From Chitinophagaceae bacterium (GTDB taxonomy: Bacteria; Bacteroidota; Bacteroidia; Chitinophagales; Chitinophagaceae): 64,000 nt of DNA. The position numbers were made by a program, and so were the translations under genes. The notes beneath the pieces are model-generated. The model was not told where the DNA came from. It searched no databases and saw only the letters and a list, made by a program, of their open reading frames with translations. Positions 1-15,000 of the stretch are shown here, in pieces. The DNA is taken from assembly GCA_947446645.1 (NCBI GenBank), contig CANFHA010000015.1, positions 1 to 64,000 on the forward strand, written 5' to 3'. Positions within the stretch are counted from its first letter, which is position 1. Every line of letters starts with the position of its first letter.

Positions 1-3000
1 GTATTTGTGCTTGTCCATATTCCGCCCGGTGATGCATCGCTAACTGTGGTAGTTAAGCCAACACATACTGATGGATTACCAAGTATCGGAGTAGGAACAG
101 GCAGTACAGACACAGTTGTAGTTGCATAAGCAATACATCCTGTACCTGTTGATATTACGGTAACCGTATAGGTTCCGCTCATGTTAGTAGCAGATGGCGC
201 CAGCGCAGTATTCTGCGTTGTTGCAGTAAACCCTAAAGGTCCGCTCCATGCATAACCTGTAGGAATGCTCGTACCACCTGGTATTGAAGTAAGCGTATTT
301 GTGAGGCCCGCACATGTAGGACCGTCATTGAACGCATTGATTGAAAGAGATTTAATAACCACATTGGTTGTTCCAACCGCTGTACATGCTGAACCTGCCG
401 CATTCACCGTAACTGTATACACACCGTCATTTGCAAATGTTACAGGAGCAACAGATGTAATCTGGTTTGTATTGGTAAATGATGCAGGACCGCTCCATGA
501 ATAAGAAGTTGGCACAGCAGAACCTGATGGTGTAGCAGTCAGAATGACAACATTACCAAGGCACGCAGGACCATCATTGCTGGCAGCGACACCCAGATCA
601 TTAACCACAACGTTTGTAGTAGTCGTACGGATACAATTTGATCCGTTAGCTAACACGGTAACGGTATAGACACCGGTCATCGGTACTGTAGCGCTTGTAG
701 TCAGATTTGGACTCTGCTCTGTAGATGAATAAGTCAAAGGACCGACCCAAGTATAGCGGGTAGGAGCCGTTGAACCTGAAGGTGTAGAGGTAAGGTTAAC
801 CGTACCACCTACGCACGCAGGAGCGTCATTAGATGCTGTGATACCGAAGCTGTTTACGACAATTGAAGTTGTGCTTGTCGTAGAGCAACCAGTGCCTACA
901 CCACTCATAACTACAGTATAAGTACCAGTCATTGGCCCTGTAGCTCCTGTAATTACAGGATTTTGATCAGTTGAAGTATAACCTAATGGACCAGACCAGT
1001 TATAGTTGGTTGGTACCAGGCTGCCTGAAGGCGTTGCAGTAAAGTTCACTGTACCGCCAACACATGCAGGAGCATCATTTGCAGCTACCACACCCAGGTC
1101 ATTAACGGTAACGTTAGTAGATCCTGTGCGGATACAACCTGAACCCGATGCAGTAACTGTGAATGCATACGTGCCTGTCATATCAGTAGTTACACTGCTA
1201 AGCGATGTATTAGCCGTAGCAGCTGAGAACGAAGGACCACTCCATGAGTAGCTAGTTGGAACTGCTGTACCGGTAACATTAGAATAAAGATTAACCAGGT
1301 TACCCACACATGCAGGGCCATCGTTAGACGGTGCTGTAGCAAGTGTATTTACAACAACGCTGGTTGTGGTTGTAACAGAACAGTTTGAACCACCTGCTGT
1401 CATTGTTACTGTGTAGATCCCAGTCATTGCTGCTGTACCATTTGTAGTAAGTGTTGGGCTCTGAAGGCTTGAACTATAAACCAGAGGACCGCTCCAGCTA
1501 TAACCTGTAGGTGAAGCTGTGCCCGATGGCGTAGAGCTAAGATTAACCGTACCGCTTTCGCAAGCAGGACCATCATTAGATGCTGTAATACCGATTGTAT
1601 TTACAGTAACAATTGTCGTAGCTGTAACACTGCAACCAGAGTTACTATTGCTTGCAGTCACGGTGTATGTACCGTCATACGTAAGGTCAACATTAGTTAT
1701 TGCAGGATTCGAAACTGTAAATGTATGACCCGATGGACCGCTCCACGCATACAAAACACCAGGTGCCGTACCAGTCTCTCCCGAGAAGATGCCAACAGTT
1801 CCTCCTACACATGCCGGACTATTATTAGTTGGTGCTACTGCAATCGTATTAACCGTCACTACTGTAGTTGCAGTAGCACTGCAACCAGAGTTGCTGTTGC
1901 TTGCAGTTACAGTATATGTACCATCATAGGTGAGGTCTACACTAGATATTGCAGGCTCAGACACAGTAAATGTAAAACCTGAAGGACCACTCCATGCATA
2001 AACAACGCCAGGAGCCGTACCGGTCTCACCAGAGAAGATACCAACAGTACCACCCACACACGCAGGGGTATTGTTGGTTGGCGCAACGACTATTGTGTTT
2101 ACTGTTACGATAGTTGAGCTTGAAGCGGTGCATCCCCCACCAGTTAATGTTATCGTATAAGTACCACCCATAGCGGTGCCAGTTACGTTTAATACCGGGT
2201 TTGAAAGAGAGCTAGTATAAAATGCCGGGCCATTCCATGCATAAGTTACAGGCGATGCAGTGCCAGACTCAACAAACGCAAGCCCTACAGTACCACCTGT
2301 GCAAGCTGGGCTGTTGTTGCTTGGAGATACAGATAATGTATTTACTGTTGTAGTATTAGTCGCAGCAACCCCTGTCAGCCCATCAGGATCTGTATAATTA
2401 ACCGTTACCGTTTTCGATCCCGGAGTCACCCAATTAAGGGTAACAGTATTGTCCGAAGCACCGATGCCGCCGCTAGTAATTGTATAATCCACTCCGCCAC
2501 CTGTTCCGGGTACGCTCCAGATATAATTAGTCATACCAGCTTCGGTAGCGTATGTCACAGAAGTACCTGCACATGCTAGAGAACCCGGCGCCGAAGTAAA
2601 CGAAGGCGCTGGTGCGCTGATACCGCTAAAGTCAGCAGTAGGAGCTGTTGTGATTCCAAATGCAAGGGTACTTGCTATTTCGGTTGCTCCCAATACCCAT
2701 GGCAAAGATCCTGTCCACCTGCCCGCATGCACATTACCTTCTGTTCCAACTACATCACCTGGACTCACATAGTTTGCAGATGTTACAGAATAGTTAGTGA
2801 TACCTGAAGTTGCAACATGCCAGTAGCGATTGATATAATCTGTAGCATCTCCGTTATTAGGATGCTTGATATTCCTCACATATACACCTGCATTGCCAGC
2901 ACCTGTAACACTAAGTGTTATAGGTGAATAAGCGGGCGTTGCATCCCCGATAGGATACACAAATGAACCACTGCCGCTGAATTGTTTTTGAATCTTACCG

Positions 3001-6000
3001 GATGCATCGTCAGCTATGATCATATTTGAAGACGAGAACGAACCTGATACAGAGGCCGAAGTACCTAAGCTGAGCGTATTTACACCAACCGTAAGGTTAC
3101 CTGCGGTAAGCGTTAATACACCATTTACCGTACTATTGCCATTCTGGCTTGCTCCGCTTGCGTTATTTAATGTAAGGTTGTTATACGTTCCAGCCACTAC
3201 TGTCTGCGAGCCTGATCCAGCATAAACTACTTTACCACCCCAGGTATAGCCCGCGGGCAGCGGAATAGATCCGGTATTTCCGGTCTGGATAGTACCGCTG
3301 TTAGACACTGTAGGTGTGCTGGTGAGCGCAAAGGTGCTCATATCCAGAGTTGCTCCGGCCGGAATGGTAATCGTACCCGTTGGGTTGAACGACGCATTGT
3401 TGGTCATTGTAACTGCATTGCTTATCGAAACGTTGTTTGGCGCACCAGGTGCTGAAACCCATGGTGTTGTAATGTCACCTGCCGCACTGAATACATAATT
3501 AGCACCTGCATTAAATGTCTTAGTGCCAGATGTACTGATGCTACCTGTAAGGCCTGTTGTGCTTGCCGTGTTTACGGTAGCACCATTGTTCAGAGTAAAT
3601 GCACCGCTACCGCTTACAGAATTTGTCCCGGTGCTGAGTGTACCATTTACGATCATTGGGCAAGTACTTGCCAGTGGCAGAGACGTACTCAATGATACAC
3701 TGCAGGTCGCATTAACGCTGAATGTCGAATTGCTCATCGTTGTTCCGGACCAGGTTATGGTTTGAGTTGAAACACTGTTCCTGAAATTAAGAACACCTGC
3801 TGAGGTAGGTGTGAGCCCACCGCCTGCACTGCTGTTATTCAGATTACCAGTCAGGTTAATGGTTTGTGCGCCCGTATTGGTAAGCGTACCGCCAGACAGG
3901 TTAAGGTTGCCGGTAATATTCAGCACCTCCCCGGTAGCAGCTGTTACCGTACCTGACGCCACCGTTAGGCTACCGCTTATGTTTTCAGTTCCGCTCGCCA
4001 TCGTACCTGTGCTAGAACCCGAATAAACTAGGTTACCAAAGGTTGTTAGCGGAATGGATTGAGGTGCGGCAGCGTTGAAGATAACAGTGCTTGCCGCGTC
4101 CAGTGTGCGGAGCGTAGGAACAGAAGCATTCGTAACAGTAAGAGTAGCAGTTGCCGCAACATCAACTATACCGGTAAATGAATTACCTGATGGTATTGTG
4201 AAATTAACCGCAGTTGCGCCGTCGCCAAGTGAAACATACGATGCAGTACCAGACACCGTCCAGTTTGCATTCAGCGTAGGGTTAGTGCCATTCTTAATGA
4301 TAAAATGCTCAAGACCTGAAGTAAAGCTTGTTGGAGCAGTACCGCCTGTTCCCGTTGCACTGGTTGTCCAGCTCGACAGGTTGTTAAGGTTTACACCGGA
4401 ACCAACAACGTCATAATAAATAACCGGAGGGTTAGGAATATTGAACGCATTGGAAGTAACGGTGCGTGTACCTAACACACCAGAAGTAATAGAAAAAACA
4501 ATAGTTGCACCAGTTACCGCCGCTGCACTCGTCGCAGACAAGTTAGTATAGGTTGCAAGACCGGATACACCATTCTGGTTAACTGTTCCACCTAATGTCC
4601 ACGTACCTGCGCCTACAGAAGCCGTAACGTTAGCCGTGCTGGTTGTAGCATTGCCATACTGATCCAGTATGTTCACCGCTGGCTGGGTAGCCAGGTTAGC
4701 ACCGTTTGTTGGTGGCGCTGTTGGCTGTATGTTCATTGTAAGCGTTGCACCTACACCCGCAGCTATCGGCTGGTTCACCGCATCATCCGTATAGCCGGTT
4801 GCCTGAACAGTAACTGACTTAGTGCCCACAGACTGAAGCAATACAGAGTTTGCTGGAATAAGTGTCAGAGTTCCTGCACTTGTGCTCCATGCTGTAGGAG
4901 GTATAGTCGTACCACCTACTTTCACGCTGGTAATAGCACCGCGCCATGTAGCATTTTCTGTAAATGTTATGTTGATCGGATTATCCACTGTAGCACCAAC
5001 TGCCGCAGTAAGTGCAGGTGGGTTGGGTGCAGGTAGATTAAAGGAATTCGAAGTCACAGGTGTCAGTGCACCACTTGTAAATGTAATGGTAGCACCTGTT
5101 ACTGGTCCTGCGCTAGATGCAGTAAGACCCGCAAAAGCCGCGCTTCCTGTACCCGTTGCAGTTATAGAACCACCTGGGGTCCATGCACCCGCTCCCGTAG
5201 TGGCAGTCACAGTTGCGGATGAGCCTGCGATATTGCCATACTGGTCTGTGATGCCAATAACTGGTTGCGTTACAAAAGCACCCGGGTTAGTAAGCGGAGC
5301 CGTAGGCTGTGTAGTAATGGAAAGCGCAGCTGCAGCACCTGCGTTTATTGTTTGCACCAGTGTAGCCGCAGTATAACCTATTGATGAAATTGTTATCGTG
5401 TAAACACCTGATGTAGTCAGGTAGTTATCCGTGTTTGTTGGGATCAGGGAGAATGAACCTGTCGTTGCCAGCGGTAGCAGACCAACGGCAAAGTCTGTAC
5501 CACCGCCGGTAAGCGTATGCGTACCCGTTGGTCCGGTAGCTGTTACCAGTGTTATATGCGATTTCCAGTCAGCAATCGACGGGAACCCGGTTGCCGGGCT
5601 CAGCGTATAAGTAGCTGGTGTTGATGATGCATTATCTTCATTCACTCCGCTTGCCGCTGTAAATGTTGGTGGCGTATTTGCGTCATTGAGACCTACAACA
5701 AATGCGCCGGAATTCGTAAATGCAGAGATACCTACATTAGAAACAAGCGTCGTATTACCTGTAGGCTGTGTAGTGTTAGAAACCATTACAGTACCCCATG
5801 ATGATGAAGTATTGTTGTAGATCTGAGATACCCAGCCAGTATTAGAACCGCCGCCAATATCCGCATTGTTATACGTAAACGTTGGAGACACGGAAGAAAT
5901 GCCGGTAACACTCAAAGGAGTTATTGTCCAGTAGTGTGCTACATCGTAAGTACCATCCACAACCGAACCTGCATAAGAAGGATGATTGCCGTGCGCTACA

Positions 6001-9000
6001 GTAACATTGAAACTACCACCGGTTGCTGTGCCTGAAGGTGCAATGCTCACAGGTGCATAGTTGATGTCACCCACTTCATAATTTACATCCGTTGCGTTGT
6101 TAGTCGGCTTAGTCAGATTACCGAACACAAAGTTGGATGAGGTAGATGCTGTGCGTGATACGTTTGCAGCTGCAGCAGGAACAGTGAGCGTGTTAGCGCC
6201 TGTAGACAAAATACCATTGCTGAGTGTAAGTGTACCTGTAAGTGTAGTATTAAGCCCAATCGACAAACCGGCAGCGTTATTCAATGTAAGCCCGGAGAAA
6301 CCGGTTCCAGTAGATCCGCCGATTGTCTGCGCGCTGCTGCCGTTGAAGGTAACGCTGGTAGTGCCCGGTGTAAGTACACCTCCGTTATTGGTCCAGTTGC
6401 CGGTAAGCGACAGTGCATTGCTGCCTGTAATAAGAGTACCAGCTGAAAGCGTGATATTGCCTGCCGTTTTACCTGCATTTTGCGTTATAGTAAGACCTGG
6501 CTTGTTTACCGTTACGTTACCATCAAATATGGCTGGCCATTCATTGCTTGTCGTAGGACTTGCGCTGGTACCAAGATTCATATAGGTAAGGTTAACACCG
6601 CTGTATACAGCCGGTGCAGTAACCAGTGAACCTCCATCTACATTTACGTTTGAGCCGCTGCTCATAGACAGGTTAGTACCGTTAGCAAATGCACCTGTTT
6701 GCAGGTTCAGCGTTTTACCTGAAGCAAAAGTTGTAGCAGAGTTAAGTGTGATACCGCCTGTGTTGGCAATAGTAAGTACATTAAATGTAGTACCGAATGA
6801 TCCGCCGATTGTATTAGCAACAGATCCTGTGCATACTACCGTTCCTGTACCTGCGCTGAATGAGCCGCTACCTGCATTATTTGTCCAGCTACCTGAAGTG
6901 GTAATGTTTTTACTACCTGCTGACAATGTACCTTCGGTAAGCGTAATATTTGAAGCTGTTCCTGTAAGTGTTTTTGATGCGTCAAGGGAGATAGTAGCTC
7001 CTGTTTTGTTAACTGCTACATTACCAGAGAATGATGCAGGCCAGTCCGTAGTACTGGTTGTAACTCCAAGATTATTGTTACCTAGGTTTTTATAGGTAAG
7101 GTTTACACCAGGGGCCGCAGGATAAGTGACAGCAGCACCGGTAAAGTGGCCATTGTCTACATTCACATTTTGCCCGCCAGCAGCCTGGAATGCCAGGTTG
7201 GCAGTACTGAAATTACCATTTTGCAGATTCAACGTACTGCCAGTATTAAAAGTGGTAGCTGCTGATAAAGTAGTGGTACCGGTTGAGTTATTAATGGTTA
7301 CATAGCTGCCGGATGGCACAGGAGTTGCCGCTCCAAAAGCTCCTGTAGTAACTGCACCCGAGCCATAAAACACATAGTTCGAGCCGTTGGTAAATGTCCT
7401 GGTAGTTGTAGTAGCCGACCCAGCCAATCCTGATGTGTTAGCGGTATAAACTGTACCACCCGCGAATACCCTGAAATTACCCGATCCGCTGATCACGTTG
7501 GTTGACATATCAACTGTACCGTAAACGTCCAGATACTGGTTTACGCTAATAGTCGCCCAGTTAGCGTTGAGCTTCGCAAAAGCATTTGGTTGTACAATAA
7601 TCTGCGGATAGTTTTGTGTAACACCGCTCGTATTAAATGTTATCAATTGAGGGCTTGTAATGGAAGACGTGGTTGTATTATTCATACGAAAAACGCTAAA
7701 TACGCCAGTATTATTCAATTGTGCAGTTCCTGTTACCGTCAGGTTGCCTTGCATCCAAAGATTAATTTGTGCCGCGCTGCAGAAAAATACAGATGTTCCA
7801 CTAAGTGTTGTGTTTCCACCTATGTACATGGTCGCAGAGGCTGAAGCTGAAGAGTTGGTTGGGCGGAAGTTACCAGAGGAAAGTGTAAAGTCACGGCTAA
7901 TATTAAAAGTGAGTACACTCGCGCCAAAGTAGACAACATCCCCGGTACCATTCAGCGTCAGGCTGCCCAATATATTATATATCCCTGTTTGCAAGATACC
8001 CTGGTTGGTACCGGAAAGGGTTAAATTACCATAACTAACAGTATTAGGGATATTTTGTGGTGAACTACTATTGAATACTACAGTACTTAATGAGTTAAGC
8101 GTTCCAAAAGTTGGCACACCGGCACCTATGGTCAATGTAGCATTCGCATTCACATTTATTACTCCAGTCAGTGATGCTGAAAGTGGAAGAATACAATTGA
8201 TGGCTGTAGTACCGTCACCCACTATCACATAAGAACCCAGACCACTTACCACCCAGTTATCAGAAATAGTTGGTGTAGTGCCGTTCACTACTTTGAAAGC
8301 CTGGCTTGGCGAGGTAAAGTTAGATGGGTGAGCGCCTGTACCATCCGCATTCAGTCCCCAGTTGTTTACGTCGGTTAGGTCTATGCTTGTACCTGGTTTA
8401 TTATAATAAGTAGTCGGCGGGCTTGGAATATTGAAAGTTGCAGAGGTAACAGACGCAAGTCCTGAACTGCTGAACACAATCGTTGCGCCGGTAACTGCTG
8501 CCGGGCTACTCGATGTAAGGTTGCTGAATGTGGCTGTACCTGCAACTGCAGTAGCGGATAATGATGGTCCACCTAGTGTCCACGTACCTGCGCCAACGGC
8601 AGAAGTAACCGAAGCCGTGCTATTAACAAGATTGCCGTATTGGTCCGTAACCTTTACTACTGGCTGTGTACCGAAATTTCCACCGTTATATGGCGGCGCT
8701 GTTGGCTGAGTTACCATCACGAGCTTATTGGCCGCGCCTACACCTATCGTCTGTACGCATGAGGTTGACGCAAATCCGGTTGCCGCAACAGCAACGGTAT
8801 ATGTACCTGCTGTCTGTAGCAATGCAGATAATGCAGGACTAAGTGTTAAGGAACCTGATGTCAGCGACCATGCTACTGCAGGAAGAGTTGTACCATTTAT
8901 AGTTACAGATGTAGGAGTTACTGCAGCACGCCACGTAGCATTATCTACAAATGTTATAGTGAATGGATTATCCACTGTTGCACCCCCTGCCGCTGTAAGC

Positions 9001-12000
9001 GTTGGCGAGTTAGGTGCAGGAACAACAAAGGTTGCTGAAGTAGTAGCAGTAAGTATGCCGCTTGTAAACAGTATAGTACCTGTTACCGGACCTAAGCTGG
9101 TAGCAGTAAGCCCGCTGAATGTAGCGGTACCGCCAGATGCAGTTGCCAATAAACTCGGACCGCCAAGTGTATATGAACCTGAACCTACCGATACCGTTAT
9201 CACTGCTGAGCTTGGTGTAGCATTACCGTACTGGTCTTTAACTGAAACTACAGGTTGTGTTACCAGCGCGCCGCCGTTGACAGCAGGTCCCACAGGCTGC
9301 GTGGTCATCACCAGGTGATGAGCTGCACCATTATTTACTACCTGGTTCACCGTTGCGCCGGTATATCCCGTTGCATATACAGATATTGTGTAGATGCCCG
9401 CAGTATCAAGGTACGTATGCCCACCGCCGTTTGGTATCAGTGACAGTGTGCCGCCTGGGCCGCTTACTGTATAATCTACACCCAATGTAAGTGTATTGAT
9501 CAGTGGGCTGCCGGTACGTTGCGATGTAACACTTGTAAAGCTTTCAGCCCATACAGCGTCATCTGTAAACGTTATCGGATGGCTGCCCAGATTGTCAACT
9601 GTCGGCGGGGTGAAATCTGCCGTCAATATTGGAGGTACTCCCGCTGGGTTCTGCCCTACTGCATAATCGCCTGTGTAAGATGCCGTGCCGCTGCTCAGTG
9701 TGGTTGACGGGGTAGCATTGTTGGTAGCAGGCAATATTGAGCCCCATGTTCCTGAGCTGTATCTCTGCGCTACAAATGTGCTGTTATCACCACCGCCTAT
9801 ATCAGCGTTATTGTATGTAAATGTTGGTGTAACATTGGTAAAGCCAGCAGCTGCCGATTGACTTATTGTCCAGTAATGCGATACATGGTTCACACCATCT
9901 ATCCCAGACGTACCCAGGTTAGGGTGGTTGCCGTTTGTTACTTTCACACTAAGGCTGCCACTTGTTCCGCCGGCACCGTCAAGAGCCAGGCTCACTGGCG
10001 CATAATTAAGATCGCCTGTTTCAAAGTTTACAGCCGGGATACCGCCCGTAAGTGTTTTTGTGAGTGTTCCCGCTACATATCCACCAGCGCTACGTGTTAC
10101 ATTGCCGGCACCACTTGGTGTGGTCATTGCGTAGCTGCCTGTTGTAAGTACATTACCGCCGAGCGCCAATGTGCCGTTAACTGATGTATTTACGTTCAGG
10201 CTTGCCGCTGCGCTCAGAGTGAGATTATTGAAGGTAGTAGCTGTTGTTCCACCGATAACCTGTGAGCCGCTGCCTGACAGCTGCACTGTGCTTGTGCCGC
10301 CAGAAAACGCACCACCGTTGTTAGTCCAGTTACCCGTTATTGGTAAGGTGAACGAGCTACCGCTTAATGTACCTGCAGTAAGGGTCACATTGCCGGTAAG
10401 CAATGTTTTCGTGGCATCCAGTGTCACTGTGCCTGATTTGTTCACGGTAACATTACCCGTCAATGAAGCTGGCCACTCAACACTTACGGTTGGGCTTGCG
10501 TTGGTACCAAGATCAGCATAGGTAAGATTAATGCCCGAATAACCTCCGGATGGCGTGGTGCTGAATGTACCACCATCCCTTACTACGTTCGATCCGCTGC
10601 TCATAGTAAGTGCCGCAGTCAGCGTTAATGTTCCGTTCTGCAATTGCACCGTGGCTCCTGACCCTATGCTTGTTGCCTGGTTAAGTATTACCCCTCCGGT
10701 GTTATTGATATTAAGTATGTTCCAGGTTGTTGGTGCTGACGACGCAATGCTCTGGGGCGATGAGCCGTTGAAGCTTACCGTACCGGTACCCGCATTAAAG
10801 TTTGACGTATTTGCGTTCGTCCAGGTGCCCTTAAGTGACAGCGTACTGCTTCCTGCCGACAGCGTACCATTAGTAAGGGTTACTGCGCCTGAGCCGGTAG
10901 AATTCACTACTGCTTTACTTGCATTAAGAGAAATAGTAGCACCTGGCTTGTTCACCGTTACGTCACCATCAAATGATGATGGCCACTCCGTATTTGCCGT
11001 ATTTACAGCAAGGTTATTATTTCCAAGGTTCAGATACGATAAATGTATGTTGCCGTAAGTACCTGGCGTAGCATTAAAATGGCCATTATCCACCTTTACA
11101 TTCGCGCCGGTAGACAGTGTCAGGTTGGTAGTGCTCATCGTTCCGGTCTGCAGATTCAGCGACGCCGACGAATTCACGGTAAGAGCCGCACTAAGTGTGA
11201 GGTCAGCGGCGGTACCGGCAGTATTATTGCACGTGATAGATCCGCCTGAAGTTATGTTGCTGGTAACGTTAAGTAAGCTGGCAAAATGTATACCGCTTAC
11301 CTGCGCAGCTGTACCGTTAAATATATAATTTGCTCCGGAATTCAATGACACCCTCGCAGGGGTATTGGTAAATCCAAAAAGCGTAGTTCCAGTTGTTAGA
11401 TTTATACCGGAAGGATCTCCTATTATCATGGTAGCGCCACTTGCCACAGTTAAAGTGGAAGATGTATAGCCAGCACTTACTGATTGGTCCCGGAGGTATG
11501 AAGCTGCAGGAATGATCAGCGTTCCATTTACCGTCATACCGTTCATGGTAGCACCACCAGTCAAAGCAACATCAAATTCTGTGCTACCTATTTTAGACAC
11601 TGTATTTGCTGCAATGACATATTTAGCATAGAAGGATAAATTGGAACTGCTGAAATATAGTATCTGCGGATTTGATACAGAGGAAGACGTGTTATTCATA
11701 ATGAATGTAACGCCATTCGCCTGGCCTACACCATTCTGAATGCTAGTAGACCCCATAAGCGAGTCATTACCTGATATATTTACAGTACATGTGATATTAG
11801 AACCACTGGCTGAACTGTTAAAATAAGCGGCATTTGACATGACATAGTTACCTGTAACGTTTATTATAGTGTTTCCTACACCAGTACATTGCAACACACC
11901 ATTTGTGAACAATGTACCGATCCCTGAAAGCTTTAAGTTGCCGCCAATATTGTAGGTACCCTGTGGCATACTTATAGTTTGTGTATTAGTACACGTAACA

Positions 12001-15000
12001 TTACCATAATTATTACCGGTAGAAGAAGGGAAGTTATAATTCACACTTCCTCCCAATATCAGCGTACTTGCGGCATTCACCGATGCTAATGTAGGCACAG
12101 TACTGCTTTCCACGTCTAGGGTTCCTGTTGCCGATATATTCACGGTTCCCGTCATTGTTACCCCGGAAGGTATTGTAAAGTTGATAGCAGTTGCGCCACC
12201 TACAACTACGTTAGAACCACTGCCCGAAACCACCCAGTTGGATGCCAGTGAAGGGCTTGTACCAAAATCTATTGTATAGGTCTGGCTGGCATTTGTAAAG
12301 TTTAATGGGGCTGCACCTGCACCTCCGGACGCATCAGATGTCCAGCTGGATAATAAAGAGAGGTCGGCACTTGACACGCCTGCCTTAGTATGCCACGTTT
12401 GTGCACCCGTTGGTGGTATGCTGAATGTGGCAGTAACAGAGGAAAGGCCGGCGCTTGTAAACGCAATGGTTGCCAGCGTAGCCGCACCTGCAGAAGAAGC
12501 AGTTAGGGCAGATGGGCTACCATATGTTGCGAGGCCCGACACCGCATTTTCAGAAGTTGTGCCACCTATAGACCATGTGCCTGTTGCCGTTGATGCAGAT
12601 GCCAGCACAGTAGCAGTTGAGCTGGAAACAATGTTGCCAAACTGGTCGCCAATACGTATCACAGGCTGTGTGACCAGTGCGCCACCGTTGGTAAGCGGGC
12701 CTACAGGGGCAGTAGCTACTATCAGCTTGTTAGCTGCACCAGCAGTTATTGTTTGTGTAGCGGCATCATCGCCATATCCTGTAGCATATATTTTTATGGA
12801 GTAAGAGCCTGCAGTAGTAAGGTATCCATTACTTGCTGTAGGTATCAACCTCAGGTTACCGGCAGTGATCACATAGTCGATACCCGCTGTAAGCGTATTG
12901 ATAGTGCCCGCACCCAATTGTGCAGTTATCTGTGTTATTGCGCCTCTCCAGGTAGCATCTTCGGGGAATGTTATGTTGTGCGACCCATCGCCAAGGTTAT
13001 CCTCTGTAGCTGCAACTGGTGTAAGTGCAGGAGGAGGAGTAACTTGTACACCTACTGCATACACGCCAATAGCAGATGCAAGTGGCGATACTGCAGCAAC
13101 TGTTGATGTATATGGTCCTGCACCAGCATTGGTGGGCGTCAGCACACTACCCCATACACCGGCCGACTTGATCTGTGCCTTAAATGTAGATTGGGTACCA
13201 CCGGTCACAGTGTTGTAGGTAAACTGGGGTGAAATGGCAGTAGGCCCTGCGGCTGCGGAGTTTATCAACGTCCAGAAGTGGCCCGTATTGAGGCCCGATG
13301 AAATATAAGAGCCGGAAATGGTTGATGGGCTGTTATTGCAATTTACACCTATGCTTCCCCCTGTTCCCGCACCGGTAAAGGTGAGGGTTGCCGGCGCATA
13401 GTCAGCGTCGCCTACCTCATACGTGAGTGAGCTGAAACCATTGATCGCCTTTACAAGTGTACCATTTACAAAATTTGAAGTTGTAGATGCCGAGCGCGTT
13501 ACCGCAGATGAACCTGTTACCGCCACTGAATAGCTACTGGTTGTGCTCAGTATACCGCTGGTAAGTGCCAGGGTGCCGGCAACATTTACATTAGCGCCAA
13601 GGGTTGCACCCGTACTGTTATTAAGCGTTAGATTATTAAATGTAGTGGTTGATGTGCCACCTATGGTTTGTGCGCTGCTGCCATTAAAATTTACCGTACT
13701 TGTATTAGCGTTAAATGTGCCATTATTTATCCAGTTGCCGGTTAATGACAAAGTATTTGCGCCACCTGCAAAAGTGCTGCCGGAAGTTATGGTCACTTTA
13801 CCGGTAAGGGTATTGCTTGCGCCAAGTGTTACTACGGCTGTTTTATTTATTTGTACGTTGCCGGTAAAAGGAGTGGGCCATTCAAAACCGGTTGTCTTTG
13901 TTGAATTATTACCCAGGTTAACATAGTTAAGACTTACACCGCTGTTTATTGTGGGTGCTGTTGCAAAAGAACCGTTATCTACATTTACTGTTGCCCCGGA
14001 TGAAATGTTACAAAAAGTAGGTGTTGCCAAAAAACTCAATACACCATTCTGAAGATTTAATGTAGCACCTGTGCTTATAGTAATGACAAAGCTGCCTATT
14101 GACACTGTAGCATTCGTGGTGTTATTTATGGTAAGGCTTCCCGGGCTGACTATTGTTCCAGGGAAACCAGTACCGAGGCTCTGCGCTGCGTTGCTGTTAC
14201 AAATGTAATTTGCCGTTGTTGGGTATGTCCTGGTACCTGTAGACTGTATGCACCCTGCTGCTCCGGTTGAATTGAATGCCGTTGCATTAATTCCAGTTGC
14301 TAGAGTGCCATTAGCACCCAATACAAAAGTACAAGTTCCCGTCACCAGGAAACCATTGCAGTTAAGCCCGCCATTTACAGTAAATGTACTGGTCGCATTA
14401 GCCCCCCAGTTGCTGTTCATTTGCATAAAGCAACCAGCATCGATCGTCCACCTGACGTTGGCCGAAGTATTCACAGAACTGTACGTCTTAGGTGAGGCCA
14501 TTGTAGACGCACCGTTAAAGCGTATCGTCATTACAAACGACGAAATGGTAATGACGCCCGAACCGGAACGGAGGTGGTTACCACCTACAACGGCAACTAC
14601 AGCACCCGCAGTATTATCACGAAGCACGCCTGTACCGGTAATATTCAGGTCGCCGCCGATATTCAATGCTACCGGGGCTGTAAATGCGCCGGAAGTAATG
14701 CTTAGCGAGCCCCCAATGGTCCATGATGACCCTGCAAGAACAGTAGGTGTTACAGTGCCGGAACCAGAAACTGTCCATGTATCCCCGCTATTGGCAAATG
14801 TTGTGGGCACCCCGGTCGATGTCGCGCCCGAAACATCAGTCGTCCAGAACGACAATGAGGTATAGTCTAAGCCCCCCCCCGTATACCGGTAATAGTTTGT
14901 GGCAAACGCGCTGGCGCTCGCGAACACTAGTAGCAAACTGGCTACAGCCATTCTCATGCGCTTGTTATTAGCGATGGTAGAAAAAATAGCTTTCGCTATT

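Noticed and set aside
1-2340. CRISPR-like regular spacing of about 249 bp
   Set aside because: The repeats are coding Ig-like domains with diverged sequence and no short identical direct repeats.
265-14971. Many plus-strand open stretches of 60-205 residues across the giant gene
   Set aside because: They are antisense shadows of a repetitive Thr/Val/Ala-rich frame, lack start contexts, and the minus-strand frame is continuous.
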